Below, piece after piece: positions 10,293 to 20,563 of a DNA stretch of 64,000 nt. Within the stretch, counting starts at the first letter, position 1; every line of letters begins with the position of its first letter. Both the position numbers and the translations under genes were made by a program. The notes under the pieces were generated by a model, which had not been told where the DNA came from, searched no databases, and saw only the letters and a program-made list of their open reading frames with translations. Origin of the DNA: Nematopogon swammerdamellus (taxonomy: Eukaryota > Arthropoda > Insecta > Lepidoptera > Adelidae); assembly GCA_946902875.1 (NCBI GenBank), contig OX336343.1, positions 12,955,361-13,019,360 of the forward strand, in the 5' to 3' direction.

Positions 10293-10498
10293 TGTTAGAA
10301 TTATAAGACAAATACGGATACAAAATTAAATTTTATTGTAGGAAACAAAAACAAACCAGACAGACACAATCGATAATTTTTGAATAACAGAAGAAGACAA
10401 CGGAAGCGGAAGTAAGGTTGCCATATACAATATTTTATAAGTATAATATTGCCATTACAAATGAATGCATCATACATAAAGCATACCTTATTCTAACA
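10293..10498 (-). repeat. Copia 3' LTR with polypurine tract
   Basis: The 206-bp LTR has short inverted ends: on the minus strand it begins TGTTAGAATAAGG and ends ATAATTCTAACA, with TTCTAACA mirrored at both termini. Directly upstream on the minus strand is AAGGGGAAG (10499-10507), a polypurine tract for plus-strand DNA priming. The LTR carries an AATAAAAT polyadenylation-like signal near 10331-10338. Confidence 0.85.
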
Positions 10499-10574
10499 CT
10501 TCCCCTTATGCTTTATAATGAGTATGAACACAAATGCTTCTTCTACATTCAGTAGATACACACACAGAACATTA

Positions 10575-11981
10575 TTACACAGGCACAACATAACACATAA
10601 CATTACATTCATGGACAAAACCAGTGAATTTTACGGAACTAAGTGGTTTCGTCAAAATATCTGCAATCATTTTGTCCGTTGACAAATATTTAACATCAAT
10701 ACAATAATCTCTTATCAAATCTTTGACAAAGTGATATCTAAGATCTATGTGCTTAGTCCTTTTATGACAATACTCTTTAATCTGTAATAATTTCTGGGCA
10801 CTCTGATTATCATTATACAGAACTATATCACTTTTCAAATCTATTATTTCTGTCAAAAAATTCTTAATGAAACATATATCTTTGCAAGCATCACTCATTG
10901 CTAAATACTCTGCCTCTGTACTCGACAGTGCTACGCAACGTTGTTTTCTAGACTCCCAGTTGATAGTATCGCTACCAAGCTTAATAAGAAAACCAGTGTA
11001 GGACCTCCTGTCATTAGGATCATTCGCCCAATCAGCATCAGCATAGGCAGTTATTTCACAATTTTTACTTTTTGTAAAACATAAAGCGTAATCAATCGTC
11101 CCTGCCAAATAACGTAAAATACGTTTCGCTGCCACCCAATGACTTTTGTCAAAACTATTATTAAACTGGCACAACTGACTACACGCAAAGGATATGTCTG
11201 GCCTAGTACATACAGACAAATACATCAAACATCCCATCAATTGCCTGTATTTATAAACATCCTCCTCTAAACAATCCCTTTTCTCAGGCTTCAACAATTT
11301 GCAATTTAACACCATAGGTGTGGACACAGCTTTACAATTCACCATACCAAATTTATTAAGTAATCTTTTCACATAATCTGATTGATCAAGCTTCAAAATA
11401 CCCTTTTTTCTATCTGTTGTTACATTCATGTTCAGGCAACTTTTTAACATTCCTAAATTCTTTAGGTCAAATTCTTTTTCTAACAAATTCAGAAACTCAT
11501 TTTTATTGGAACCCTTGTGAAAAACATAAAAGTCATCAACATACAATGCTATTATGGTGAAATTAGTATTGCATTTCTTTACATACACACATGGTTCACA
11601 TTTGCTTTGATTGTAACCATTTTTAGACAAAAGATCATGTACCTTACTATTCCACATTCTACTAGCCTGTTTTAGGCCATAAATACTTTTAACCAATAAA
11701 CATACATTATCAATGTCACAATTTTTAAAACCAGTGGGTTGCTCCATATAAATTGTTTCATTTAAATCACCATTTAAAAATGCAGTCACCACGTCAATGT
11801 GTTCTATGTCCATATCCAGCGCATTTGCTAATGAAAATAATATTCTCATAGAAGAGTGACGTACAACAGGTGAATAAGTTTCTTCATAATCTACACCATA
11901 TTGCTGAGTGAATCCTCGCGCAACTAAACGCGCTTTATATTTATTAAAGTTACCTGAAGCGTCATGTTTTACCTTATACAC
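10575..11981 (-). CDS. Copia Pol C-terminal part: reverse transcriptase and RNase H
   Basis: A 468-codon open frame. The reverse transcriptase starts at KARLVARGFTQQYGVDYEET, has the INT-proximal DVVTAFLNGDL and VKSIYGLKQASRMWN motifs, and the catalytic LYVDDFYVF. RNase H follows, with TAYADADWANDPNDRRSYTG, then LSSTEAEYLAMSDACKD, then LYNDNQSAQKL and HIDLRYHFVKDLI, and the C-terminal DILTKPL typical of Copia. It is in frame with the integrase segment (12003-12836) and separated only by a stop codon, so it is the downstream half of a broken polyprotein rather than a separate gene. The first Met is not the original start. Confidence 0.85.
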   Translation of the reverse strand: MYKVKHDASGNFNKYKARLVARGFTQQYGVDYEETYSPVVRHSSMRILFSLANALDMDIEHIDVVTAFLNGDLNETIYMEQPTGFKNCDIDNVCLLVKSIYGLKQASRMWNSKVHDLLSKNGYNQSKCEPCVYVKKCNTNFTIIALYVDDFYVFHKGSNKNEFLNLLEKEFDLKNLGMLKSCLNMNVTTDRKKGILKLDQSDYVKRLLNKFGMVNCKAVSTPMVLNCKLLKPEKRDCLEEDVYKYRQLMGCLMYLSVCTRPDISFACSQLCQFNNSFDKSHWVAAKRILRYLAGTIDYALCFTKSKNCEITAYADADWANDPNDRRSYTGFLIKLGSDTINWESRKQRCVALSSTEAEYLAMSDACKDICFIKNFLTEIIDLKSDIVLYNDNQSAQKLLQIKEYCHKRTKHIDLRYHFVKDLIRDYCIDVKYLSTDKMIADILTKPLSSVKFTGFVHECNVMCYVVPV

Positions 11982-12002
11982 CCACTTACACTGTATTATA
12001 TT

Positions 12003-13862
12003 TTAATTTTTTGGTCTTGGCACTAATTTCCAGACTCCATTTTTAACAAGTGAGTCATACTCTTCTTTCATTGCAATTTTCCATTCATCACTATTAAAAC
12101 AAGAAATAGCCTCCTCATACGAGAGTGGCTCATTGAATAGATTGATATTCCCTTCCTGGACCAACAGTGACAAATCATAATCATTATACCTTGGGTTTTG
12201 TATCATACGAGTGCTTCGCACAGGACGCCCACACTCACTGACAGCCACATCAGGGTTCAACACTGCTTCCCCTGCAGGAGTAGTCTCGTCCAACAACAAG
12301 CTCTCCGCCAAGCTGTGCTCCTCCTGACCACCACCTGGACAGTAATCAACATAATCAACACCCAAAGTCTTAGAAGAATCACCATTACGTTCCGTATCAA
12401 TAACCACATGTGGTTCACGAACAATATTTTTCTCAGAATCATCAATAGTATTGTAAAATTTATTCTCCAAAAATCCAACAGTCCTTGAGATTATTATTCT
12501 TTTCGGACAGGAGGGATCGATGAGTCTGTAGCCCTTCGAGGTTTCACTATAACCCACAAACACACACATCTTACTTTTAGTATCAAGCTTCCTACGCTTC
12601 TGCCCAGGAACAAAAGAATATGCTATGCAGCCAAAAACACGAAGGTGACTAAGATTAACTTTATATCCAGTCCACGCCTCCTCAGGAACCAAATCGGGCA
12701 AAGCTGACGTAGGGCTTCGGTTCTTCAAGTATATAGCAGTCATTACTGCCTCACCCCAATACCGCTTGTCGAGACCAGCTTCCTGCAGCATGCATCTAGC
12801 TTTCTCCATGAGCGTTCTGTTTAAACGCTCAGACACACCGTTCTGCTGAGCACAGTAAGGTACAGTGGTACAGTGGTTTCATTAATGATACCCTCCTTCT
12901 TAAAATATTCCGCAAAATTGTAATTGTCATATTCGCCACCATTATCAGATCGAAGACATTTAATTGGCAAACCTGTCTGCTTTTCAACCAAAGCTTTAAA
13001 AGCAACAAAACAAGACATTACCTCAGATTTATTCTTTATTAGGTAGCCAAAGGTCTTTCTCGAAAAATCATCTGTGAATGTCACTAGGTACCTCGCACGT
13101 CCCCAACTCTCACACTGCATCGGACCACACACGTCTGAGTGTACGAGCTCCAGAGGCTTGGTCGCTCGACGTGAGCTGCCCTTTGGAAAAGACTTAGACT
13201 TCATCTTCCCCTCGAGACAAGCCACACAATCCTTCAGCGCACGTCCAGAATCAATGTTCTGAAATGTTACGCCAGAAACAAGACCATCCTTGAGAGCACA
13301 CATATCTTTCAGACTGAGATGTCCTAGACGCTTGTGCCAAATGTCGGTGGTCACAGCCGCAACCTCACCGACTACACGAGTTGTATCCACAGTACCATTC
13401 GCACCGGCAGCGTCAGCACAGCGAGCCGCGCTCACACTGCGAGACACACTCACATCGCAAGCCGCGCTCACAGGCTCCGCCCGCTGCCTCTCAGGCCGCA
13501 CGTCGGAAGAGTGCACCTTATTCTGCGAATGAGATTTATACTGGACACTGTCCAAAATGTATACACCATTAATATGTGTAGCCGACCCTATGAAATTTCC
13601 ATTTATTTGACACGAGTCGTAAATAAAACACCCTTTTTTTATTAAACACAACGGGATACCCTTTTTCAGCCATACGACTAACTGACAGCAAATTTGTAGC
13701 AAGATCTGGTACATACATGACATCACTTATGGTTTTCTTAATATTGTTTAGTAACACATTGACATTTCCCAATCCCTCACTTACGAGTTTTTCACTATTT
13801 GCAACAATGACAGAACTTGTACAATGCTTATAATTATGAAACCAGTCCTTATTGTTACTCAT
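12003..13862 (-). pseudogene. Copia protease C-terminus and integrase, frameshifted
   Basis: From 13862 leftwards the protease continues (MSNNKDWFHNYKHC, then YVPDLATNLLSVSRMAEKGY). The frame changes in a T-run near 13635. The GAG-pre-integrase motif IWHKRLGHLS follows, then integrase with LVHSDVCGPM (first Asp), YLVTFTDDFSRKTFGYL and LRSDNGGEYDN (second Asp). An 8-bp duplication near 12855-12870 shifts the frame just before the conserved glutamate region. The last frame (12836-12003) resumes with SERLNRTLMEKARCML and runs to VWKLVPRPKN. This protein would insert the element's cDNA; the copy is not functional. Confidence 0.85.
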
Positions 13863-13865
13863 ATG

Positions 13866-14490
13866 TCATGTACATCCGGAATCTACGATCCAGTGCTCGG
13901 CTTTGCATGCACTGAGTGCTGATGAGAGCATCGTATGTTGTTTGTTATTACTGGCCGTATCGCGCTTCAACTTGAAATATTTTGCCTTGACATGACCAGG
14001 CTTCTTGCAATAATGACACACCAGTACATTCTTCTTGCCCTTTGAAACAAAAGCAGCATTTGTATCACTTGCATTGTCGACACTGCTTCGCTTCCGAAAC
14101 TCTTCTTGCAGTAGACGAGTGCGTACCATCTCACTCGACAAACCTCCTGCAATGCATGCTGTTTCCAGATTCGAGACCAAGGTGTCGTAGTCCTGTGGTA
14201 GCCCACTCAGAAGAAGCTCTGCAACTTCTGCATCGTCAATTGTTCGCCCAATGTCCGCTAGCTGCTGCACAATGGTAATGACAGATTCAATGTATTCTGT
14301 CATACCTGCGAACTGTTGATATTCCATCTTGTGAAGCTTTCGTAGCAATGTAACACGCCTGAATAGGTCCTTATCCTCAAAGACTTGACCCAGCTTGGTC
14401 CAGGCCAAGACTTAGCTTCACGTAGATATTGATAGCATGACGACTGCACACCCAGGCAAATGCGCGCCAACGCGCTGTATGTTCTGTTAT
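13866..14490 (-). pseudogene. Copia Gag with start of protease, 5'-truncated
   Basis: The main frame (14408-13866) reads through a Copia Gag: VFEDKDLFRRVTLLRKLHKM, then MTEYIESVITIVQQLADIGR, then VAELLLSGLPQDYDTLVSNL. It has a CX2CX4HX4-type zinc knuckle variant (CHYCKKPGHVKAKYF, with Phe in place of the final Cys) and the protease start HWIVDSGCT. A stop codon follows directly. Upstream bases 14490-14410 encode the preceding Gag segment (ALARICLGVQSSCYQYLREA) in another frame. The first residue at 14408 is not a true start codon. Confidence 0.8.
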
Positions 14491-14548
14491 GTTCTGTATC
14501 ATATAGGAAGTAAAACCTTGAGACCTTGGACCTTGGGCTTTGAACCTT

Positions 14549-15015
14549 AGTTAATAGTACGCTAAGGGAGGGTTCTGTATCATATAGGAAGTAAAACCTT
14601 GGGACCTTGGACCTTGGGCTTTGAACCTTGGACCTTGGGCTTTTTTTATGTAAAATATTGTTTTATGTATTTAAATAAAAAAATAGGTGGTTGATTTTTT
14701 TAGCCTCATCGATTCAGTTTCATAACAGTAACCAAAAAGTCTTCATTACCATTATGATGTAACACGTGTAAATTGGTAAAAAAAAAATCTAATTCTTTCT
14801 ATTCCATACTAATAAAACTAAAATTGTGGTTTTTCACAATTTCTGAAAGAAAGAGATCTATATGTTGGAAGACTTTTTTGTTCCTGGCATGAAACTGAAA
14901 CGATTAAGAATTTTTTTTTACATTAAAAAAAGTTTTTTTTTGTAAAAAAATATATTTTGTTCTTCTAAAGTGATCTATTTCCGATACAGAACCCCCCCTT
15001 AGCGTACTATTAACT
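14549..15015. mobile_element. MITE with TTAA target duplication
   Basis: Inverted ends of about 30 bp match at 14555-14583 (TAGTACGCTAAGGGAGGGTT) and 14981-15009 (mirror, ending CCTTAGCGTACTA). Both are flanked by TTAA (14551-14554 and 15010-15013). The interior is AT-rich and non-coding. TTAA duplication is characteristic of piggyBac-type transposition, but the ends do not begin with the usual CCC, so the superfamily is uncertain. The left interior (GTATCATATAGGAAGTAAAA, ACCTTGGACCTTGGGCTTTG) is partly duplicated just outside the element at 14496-14545. Confidence 0.65.
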
Positions 15016-15110
15016 ATTGAAAGACCTTATATATCGTCACTTAATAGCTGCAATAGGCAAGAGGGAGGGGTGAGTGGATGACGAGGTGCGTCTTCTATAC
15101 TTAGTTTATT

Positions 15111-15350
15111 GTTTATTGTTTATTTAGCATCTATTGGCACTGCTCTCAGATTTGTCATATTTACATTGTAACATTCCGCCAGTTCGATTATCACAGCGAA
15201 GAAGAACTGACAAGAAACTTCACTGGAAATTTTTTCAATGTCCACTTAGTCTATACAAAAATGTTTGCCACTGCCTAGACACGCATGTGCTGATTTGTGA
15301 CATGCAGCAATTCATGACAAAGTGAAAACATTTTTACTATGAAATTGTAT
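15111..15350 (+). repeat. Interspersed repeat, copy 1
   Basis: The block from TTTATTGTTTATTTAGCATC through CATTCCGCCAGTTCGATTAT, GACAAGAAACTTCACTGGAA and TGCCACTGCCTAGACACGCA is nearly identical to 52790-53045. It is non-coding and resembles the 3' region of a LINE, because the second copy runs on into a LINE-like C-terminal frame. Confidence 0.6.
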
Positions 15351-16179
15351 GGACTACTGGTTTCTGTCACAAACCACCACATGTCGTTATCGCATAACTA
15401 ATTAATTACATTCATATGGTATCATTAATTATATTTATTTATCATGTGATTCTGACAACTTCTGAAGTATATAGGTATTATGTAAAAAGTCCGGTGTATA
15501 GTGCCATCGTCAAATTTGATAAGAAATTTTATCAAGTCATTATTTGATTTTGTTAGTAAGCAAGTAACATACTACAATGTAGTATAAAATGTCGAGTGTA
15601 AAAAAAAATAGATACACAAGTACCCATTGTCTCAGGCCCGTATACATAAAGAGTTCTCAGTCTTAGCTCGGCAAAAACTCGGTCTCAAGTCGTCATTTGG
15701 AATTCATAGACAATGCTTGAGACTAGACTCACAACTTTTACTCACAATAATCTCGGCTGAGCCGAGACGAACCCAAGTCTCGAAATATCACGACTTAGCA
15801 AAATCCTACGGCTCGAGACAGTCTTGGCGTTCCAAGTTCGCATCATTTGCATTATTAATCAATGCGAATGATTGAAAAATGGAACGCAGGCTGTCGGTTT
15901 GTTTGTATCGGGGTTTCTTTTTAATTAAAATTACATAAAATCTACATAGTATAGCATCACTGTCTTATTCATGTGAGCTGAGCAATGAGATCGGAAGTGC
16001 ACGAAATCGGAGAAGAATATTATTTTTTGTAATGCACCTATTGATTTATGTTCTGTAGATATAAAGGTGCATAAAAAACTACCTAGGTACCGTGCAATAA
16101 ATTGTTGACTATTATATTGACTATTATTTGTAGGAATCTTCCAAATCCAATCGAAGGCCATAAATTAATATAGTATCAT

Positions 16180-16238
16180 TTTAAGGGTTCCATATCCGGT
16201 ACGGGACCCTATTACTAAGCCTACGCTGTATGTCTGTA

Positions 16239-16283
<45 letters not shown>

Positions 16284-16291
16284 GTCTATCG

Positions 16292-16350
<59 letters not shown>

Positions 16351-16627
16351 CGTCCGTCCGTCCGTCCGTCCGTCCGGCCGATATAACAACAAATAAGAAA
16401 AATAAGAAAAAGTCAAAAATCCATGGGGGTCCCCATAAAATAAACCAAAAAGTGTATGCGCGCGCGCCATCTACCGAATAGAGTGTGAAGCATTTTAACT
16501 AATCATGACATTTAACTAATATGAACCATTTCATAACACGCCATAGATGGCGTGACTGGCGCTAACTATGACATGGCGATACGGAACCCTCGGTGCGCGA
16601 GTTCGACTCGCACTTGGCCGGTTTTTT
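16180..16627. repeat. Lepidopteran repeat with (TCTG)n microsatellite
   Basis: The repeat starts AAGGGTTCCATATCCGGTAC and contains TCTG/TCCG microsatellite from about 16230 to 16375. It ends GGAACCCTCGGTGCGCGAGT then TCGACTCGCACTTGGCCGG. AGGGTTCC at the left and GGAACCCT at the right are inverted copies. The GTTCGACTCGCAC core resembles a pol III B box. Frames across the microsatellite are artefacts. Confidence 0.65.
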
Positions 16628-17054
16628 CTCTGTGGTATTTTTCATTTGCAAGGGACTATTTTGTATTATGCTAAATTGAACTTTACTGTAGTAGACATAA
16701 AGGCAAATATCACATCATATGGCTAATCTTACCGGTAACGATGAGTTAATTTGTTTATGGCCGTTCGCTAGATTTCGAAGATTTCAGCCATAAAGTCAAG
16801 ACAAAGAGGAGAAATTGATTGTAATATACTTATTTTTGGAAAAAAAAAACAAAAGAATAGTAATTATATAAGGATTAAAGGATAGCTGTGCTGCCGGTCT
16901 GACCATCTGTTTTACAACCTTTCTTGCATTCATTTATAAAGTAATTTTTAGACCTTCAACCGCCTTTATATTATTTTATCGCCTCGCAACTGTCGAAAAA
17001 AATTAAGATATTTTGCTATCGCCTAAGTACTTACTTAAAAAGATCAGTTCATTG

Positions 17055-17345
17055 TTTTTTTTTTTATGGAAACTGACACGGTTGGCTACATCACCTACAA
17101 CATCCGTGATGTCAGCCCATAACACCGGGTGAACTTGGTGCCACGTCAGTGCTTCCCTTCGGTCGTGCCGGCTACACTGAACTGGACAGAAACACAAACT
17201 ATTTACATAGCCGTTTCGACCGACCTTTCATTCAGTGCGGTGGTACCAACCCGGGCGGGTTAAACCCTACCACCTAGTAATATAAGAAGGGAGTCATATC
17301 CCTTAGTCGCCTTTTACGACATACACGAAGAGAGATGCACTGGGG
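17055..17345 (-). mobile_element. SINE copy, minus strand
   Basis: A T-run (17055-17065) is the poly(A) tail of a minus-strand copy. TATGGAAACTGACACGGTTG, TGTCAGCCCATAACACCGGG and CCGTTTCGACCGACC match the SINE body. The upstream part differs from the 6195 copy: instead of the 5S-like head it has TCGCCTTTTACGACATACAC and GAAGAGAGATGCA, a module found in some lepidopteran SINEs. It is a subfamily variant or mosaic copy. Confidence 0.7.
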
Positions 17346-17879
17346 CTATTCTTCTGTTTGTCTTCAGAATGTGTTTCTGTTCACACAAAAACAAAGTTAA
17401 TATATATACGCATCGTTTTAGAACGATCTAACATTGCTCGTCATTATTTGTTGATTTCAAATAGGGGTAGGTATGATGTTATACCTACTAAATTACTTCT
17501 AAATAAATATTACTTCAAATAATTAACTGTTTATAGGTTCAGAAATCAAATATATTGGGGTAATTTCATATTATGGCAACCCAATTTTTTCTATGGTACA
17601 AACGACGGCGAACCACCAACAAAAAGAAACGGCTGCACTACGCAGTAATCGCGCAATATTATGGTTATATCCTTAGCGTCCACAGCAAAAAAAAAAAAAG
17701 TTTACTTGAGATTTACTCAGGATTTTCTTGAGTAGTCTCGGCGGAGACGTTGACGAGATTTAACTATGAATACGATTGAGTGCGCTCGGCCGAGTAAGAT
17801 TTGAGAACGACTTGACTGAGCTGAGCGTAAGAAGCGATTTGAGCACGCTCTATGTATACGGGCCTTAGAGTTAGTAGAG

Positions 17880-19880
17880 AACATTACGTTATGTCATACT
17901 TTTGTACTTAATTTATTATGTGTCAGAATCACAAAATTCGTCAGTTAAGGCATCTTTAATACTGTAATAGCTTTTTTTGGTTAATATTTTTTTCAGGGTT
18001 ATTTTGAAAGAATTTTCACCTAGATTCCTTATTTCCTGTGGTATTTTGTTATAAAATCTAACACTATTACATATAAAACTTTTTGACATTTTAGACAACC
18101 TATGTTTTATTCCCAGTAGGTTATCCTTATGTCTAGTATTATAGTTGTGATTGTCCGAGTTAAAAGTGGAGACTAATAGATGCTTTCTTGCATAACAAAT
18201 GTTTTGAAAGATGTAGGCACCAGGTAAAGTCATTATTCCTATTTCATTAAATGCATAACGACAAGTGTCTCTAGGTTTCATTCCTAGTATACACCGTAGG
18301 GCTCTTTTCTGTAATACAAATATTCGGTTTGATTCCGCTGCATTTCCCCAAAACATTAAACCATATGACATAAGACTGTCAAAGTAGGCATAGTATACAG
18401 TCTTTGCGGCTTGAATGCCGCAGAGCTCTTTAATTTTTTTTATAGCGTAGCAGGCTGAGCTTAGTTTGCCTGCTAGTTTATCTATATGAGCCTTCCAGGT
18501 TAAGCCATTATCAAATATTAAGCCCAGAAATGTAATTTCATTAGCTATTTTGAGGGATAATTCATTTACAGTGTTCACAATGTCATCTTGTATGCGTTTC
18601 CGAATACCCAATGCGAAGTGCATTACATTAGTCTTATTTACATTCAATAGTAAATTATTAGATTGAAACCATGACTGTAGTGAATTCATTACTATTACAA
18701 ATGACTTCCGTAGTTCCTCCATACATAAATCTTTCAAGACAACAGATATATCATCAGCAAACATGACTAATTCTATGTCCTCTGGAACACAGCTAGATAT
18801 ATCATTAACATATATTAAGAAAAGAAGTGGTCCTAGTATTGAGCCTTGTGGTACACCTATACTGACAGGTTCTACGCCCGACTTTACTTCATTAATATCA
18901 CAGATTTGTTTTCAATTTTTTAGATATGATTCACATAGATTCAATGCTTTCTCTCTTACTCCGTAGTGTTCAAGCTTCATTAATATGATATCATGGTTTA
19001 CGCAGTCAAATGCTTTAGATAGCTCACAAAAAATTCCGTATGTTTGTTTTGATTGGTCTAGTGAAGTTAAAACTGATCTGATCATTGATGCAATCGCATC
19101 TCCGGTAGACTTACCCTTTTGAAAACCAAATTGTTTAAAATTAATAATAAACTGGTAATAGAGAAACTGGGCGGTAGTTGCCGATGTCTTTATGACAACC
19201 TTTTTTGTATAATGGGATGACTCTGGCAATTTTTAGAGCATCAGGAAATGTTCCACTTGCAATACACTGATTCATAACAACTAACAAAGGGTCCACGATA
19301 CTGATTAACGATTTTAACAGCTTTGGTGACATGTTCCATAGGTCCTGTGATCGTTTTGATTTGAGGTCGCGGAGTATTCTTTTAATTTCTGAATGTGTTA
19401 CAGGCTCAAAAACAATTGATACAGTGTTGCGAGGTGTGAAAGCTTCCAAATGTTTCAAAGCAATGTCTTTACAAGGTATAATATTTTTTGTGCTGTTATG
19501 TGCAATGGTTGAGAAATATTTATTGAAATGATTTGCAACACTGCTGCACTCAGTTATAAGACTTTCTCCAATTTTTAATTCTACTTGTACATTCTCATCC
19601 CTGATAGATCTGCCTGTTTCGTCTTTAATTATATTCCAGGCCATTTTTATTTTATTGTCGGAGCTTAATAATTTATTTTTCAGAAATATCTGTTTGGCAC
19701 TTATGGATACTTTTTTAAATATTTTACTATATGAAGAGACGTATGCTCTGAAGACACTACATTTTTTATCTTTCAATAATTCATACAATAAAAAAAGTTT
19801 TTCTTTAGATACTACAAGTGCATTTGATTGATCGGCGAACCACACAAGTTCAGTCACAGACCAAGAGTTCAACATGCTAT
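17880..19880 (-). pseudogene. Jockey-like LINE, 5'-truncated, RT ORF broken
   Basis: Three minus-strand frames form one reverse transcriptase ORF. 19875-19141 carries the pre-RT region and RT start (KIARVIPLYKKGCHKDIGNY, then RPVSLLP). 19229-18912 carries FGFQKGKSTGDAI and CELSKAFDCVNHDIILMKLE. After an in-frame stop near 18909, 18764-17916 carries MFADDISVV (catalytic), FLGLIFDNGLTWKAHIDKLA and a C-terminal domain ending DEFCDSDT. About 35 residues are deleted at the first frame break. No endonuclease domain is present, so the copy is 5'-truncated near 19880. VPQGSILGPLLFLIYVNDIS is read just upstream of 18764. LINE RTs copy their RNA at nicked chromosomal targets. Confidence 0.85.
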
Positions 19881-20251
19881 TTGTACCTATAACTTATGTA
19901 TGTTATGTATCTGTCTTTTATCCAAGCATGTTTATATTATGGTCCAGAGACCAAGCCACAGAATAGAAAAGAGTACTCCGTACAGAAGCTTCTCTGTACA
20001 AACACTCACAAAGAAATAGCTACTCTGCGACGACGCGATAAAGTACAAATTGACTCGCACAGAGCTGCATGCCTAACCACGATCACCACCTACATTTCGC
20101 TTCTCTTTCTGTTGCGTAACTCTATCTCGAAAGCGCGCCGTTCAGCGCGTGTAAGGGATGTGTCTGGGTTGTCTTTTTGTGAGGAATAAAATAAAGATGA
20201 TACCTACCAACGATACGATATTTAGCTACGGCAAATTCATGCGAACAAATT
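19881..20251. other. Unassigned flank left of the Gypsy element
   Basis: No recognised gene or repeat. Frames of 60-97 codons exist on the + strand but show no known motif. The right end (GCAAATTCATGCGAACAAATTCATG) is the insertion site of the Gypsy element. Confidence 0.4.
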
Positions 20252-20255
20252 CATG

Positions 20256-20518
20256 TGTGGCGGTCAGCACATTCCATAGCGCGCTTGGACTTTGTACAGT
20301 CACGTACGCCACTGAGTTTCCTCTCACCCCGCGCGCGCACCGCCACGTTCCTCCGCACCGCCCCGAGGGCTTCAGTATGTACCGCGCGCTACGACGCGCC
20401 TCCTGTGTTGTAAGAGACAGTAAATACAGTGATACCTGAAAACGTTGTTTCTTTCCACTATCACGGACAATAGACTCGACCACAGTCAGGTGATACCCCT
20501 GCGCCTTAAAGTGGTATA
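20256..20518 (+). repeat. Gypsy 5' LTR
   Basis: The 263-bp LTR starts TGTGGCGGTCAGCACATTCC and ends CGCCTTAAAGTGGTATA. It is identical to the 3' LTR. It is GC-rich with a CCGCGCGCGCACC tract, and the promoter is expected inside the LTR. No clear TATA box is seen. Confidence 0.92.
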
Positions 20519-20520
20519 AC

Positions 20521-20538
20521 TGGTGACCCCTCGACGTG
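20521..20538 (+). promoter_or_regulatory. Primer binding site, tRNA-Trp-like
   Basis: TGGTGACCCC starts two bases after the 5' LTR and is complementary to the 3' end of eukaryotic tRNA-Trp (GGGGTCACCA). The following TCGACGTGG matches the tRNA (GACGTG) if TC is looped out. tRNA-Trp priming is a hallmark of CsRn1-type elements. Confidence 0.8.
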
Positions 20539-20563
20539 GGAAAGAAGCAGCAACCAAGTAAAC

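Larger units (their letters stand above)
10293..14495 (-). mobile_element. Copia-type LTR retrotransposon, 5'-truncated
   Basis: The minus-strand order is gag, protease, integrase, reverse transcriptase, RNase H, polypurine tract, 3' LTR, which is the Copia order with integrase before reverse transcriptase. The 3' LTR is at 10293-10498. No matching 5' LTR or primer site is seen right of gag, so the insertion is 5'-truncated or recombined. Coding lesions are a nonsense codon just after the protease DSG motif, a frameshift in a homopolymer near 13640, an 8-bp duplication near 12855-12870, a stop at the integrase/RT boundary near 12005, and a disruption at the gag start near 14405. It lies in the putative intron, antisense to the candidate exons. 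Confidence 0.9.
15634..17865. mobile_element. Inverted-repeat composite element
   Basis: The ends AGGCCCGTATACATA (15634-15648) and TATGTATACGGGCCT (17851-17865) are perfect inverted copies. Subterminal regions on both sides are rich in GAGTCTCGGC, GAGACT and CGAGAC-like words. Inside lie a (TCTG)n-bearing repeat (16180-16627) and a reversed SINE (17055-17345). This looks like a foldback or DNA element into which others inserted. No transposase is visible and no target duplication is obvious. Confidence 0.45.

Noticed and set aside
16230..16481. Cys/Ser/Val-rich frame (CLSVCLSV repeats) and its antisense RQTDRQTD counterpart
   Set aside because: Direct translation of a TCTG microsatellite.
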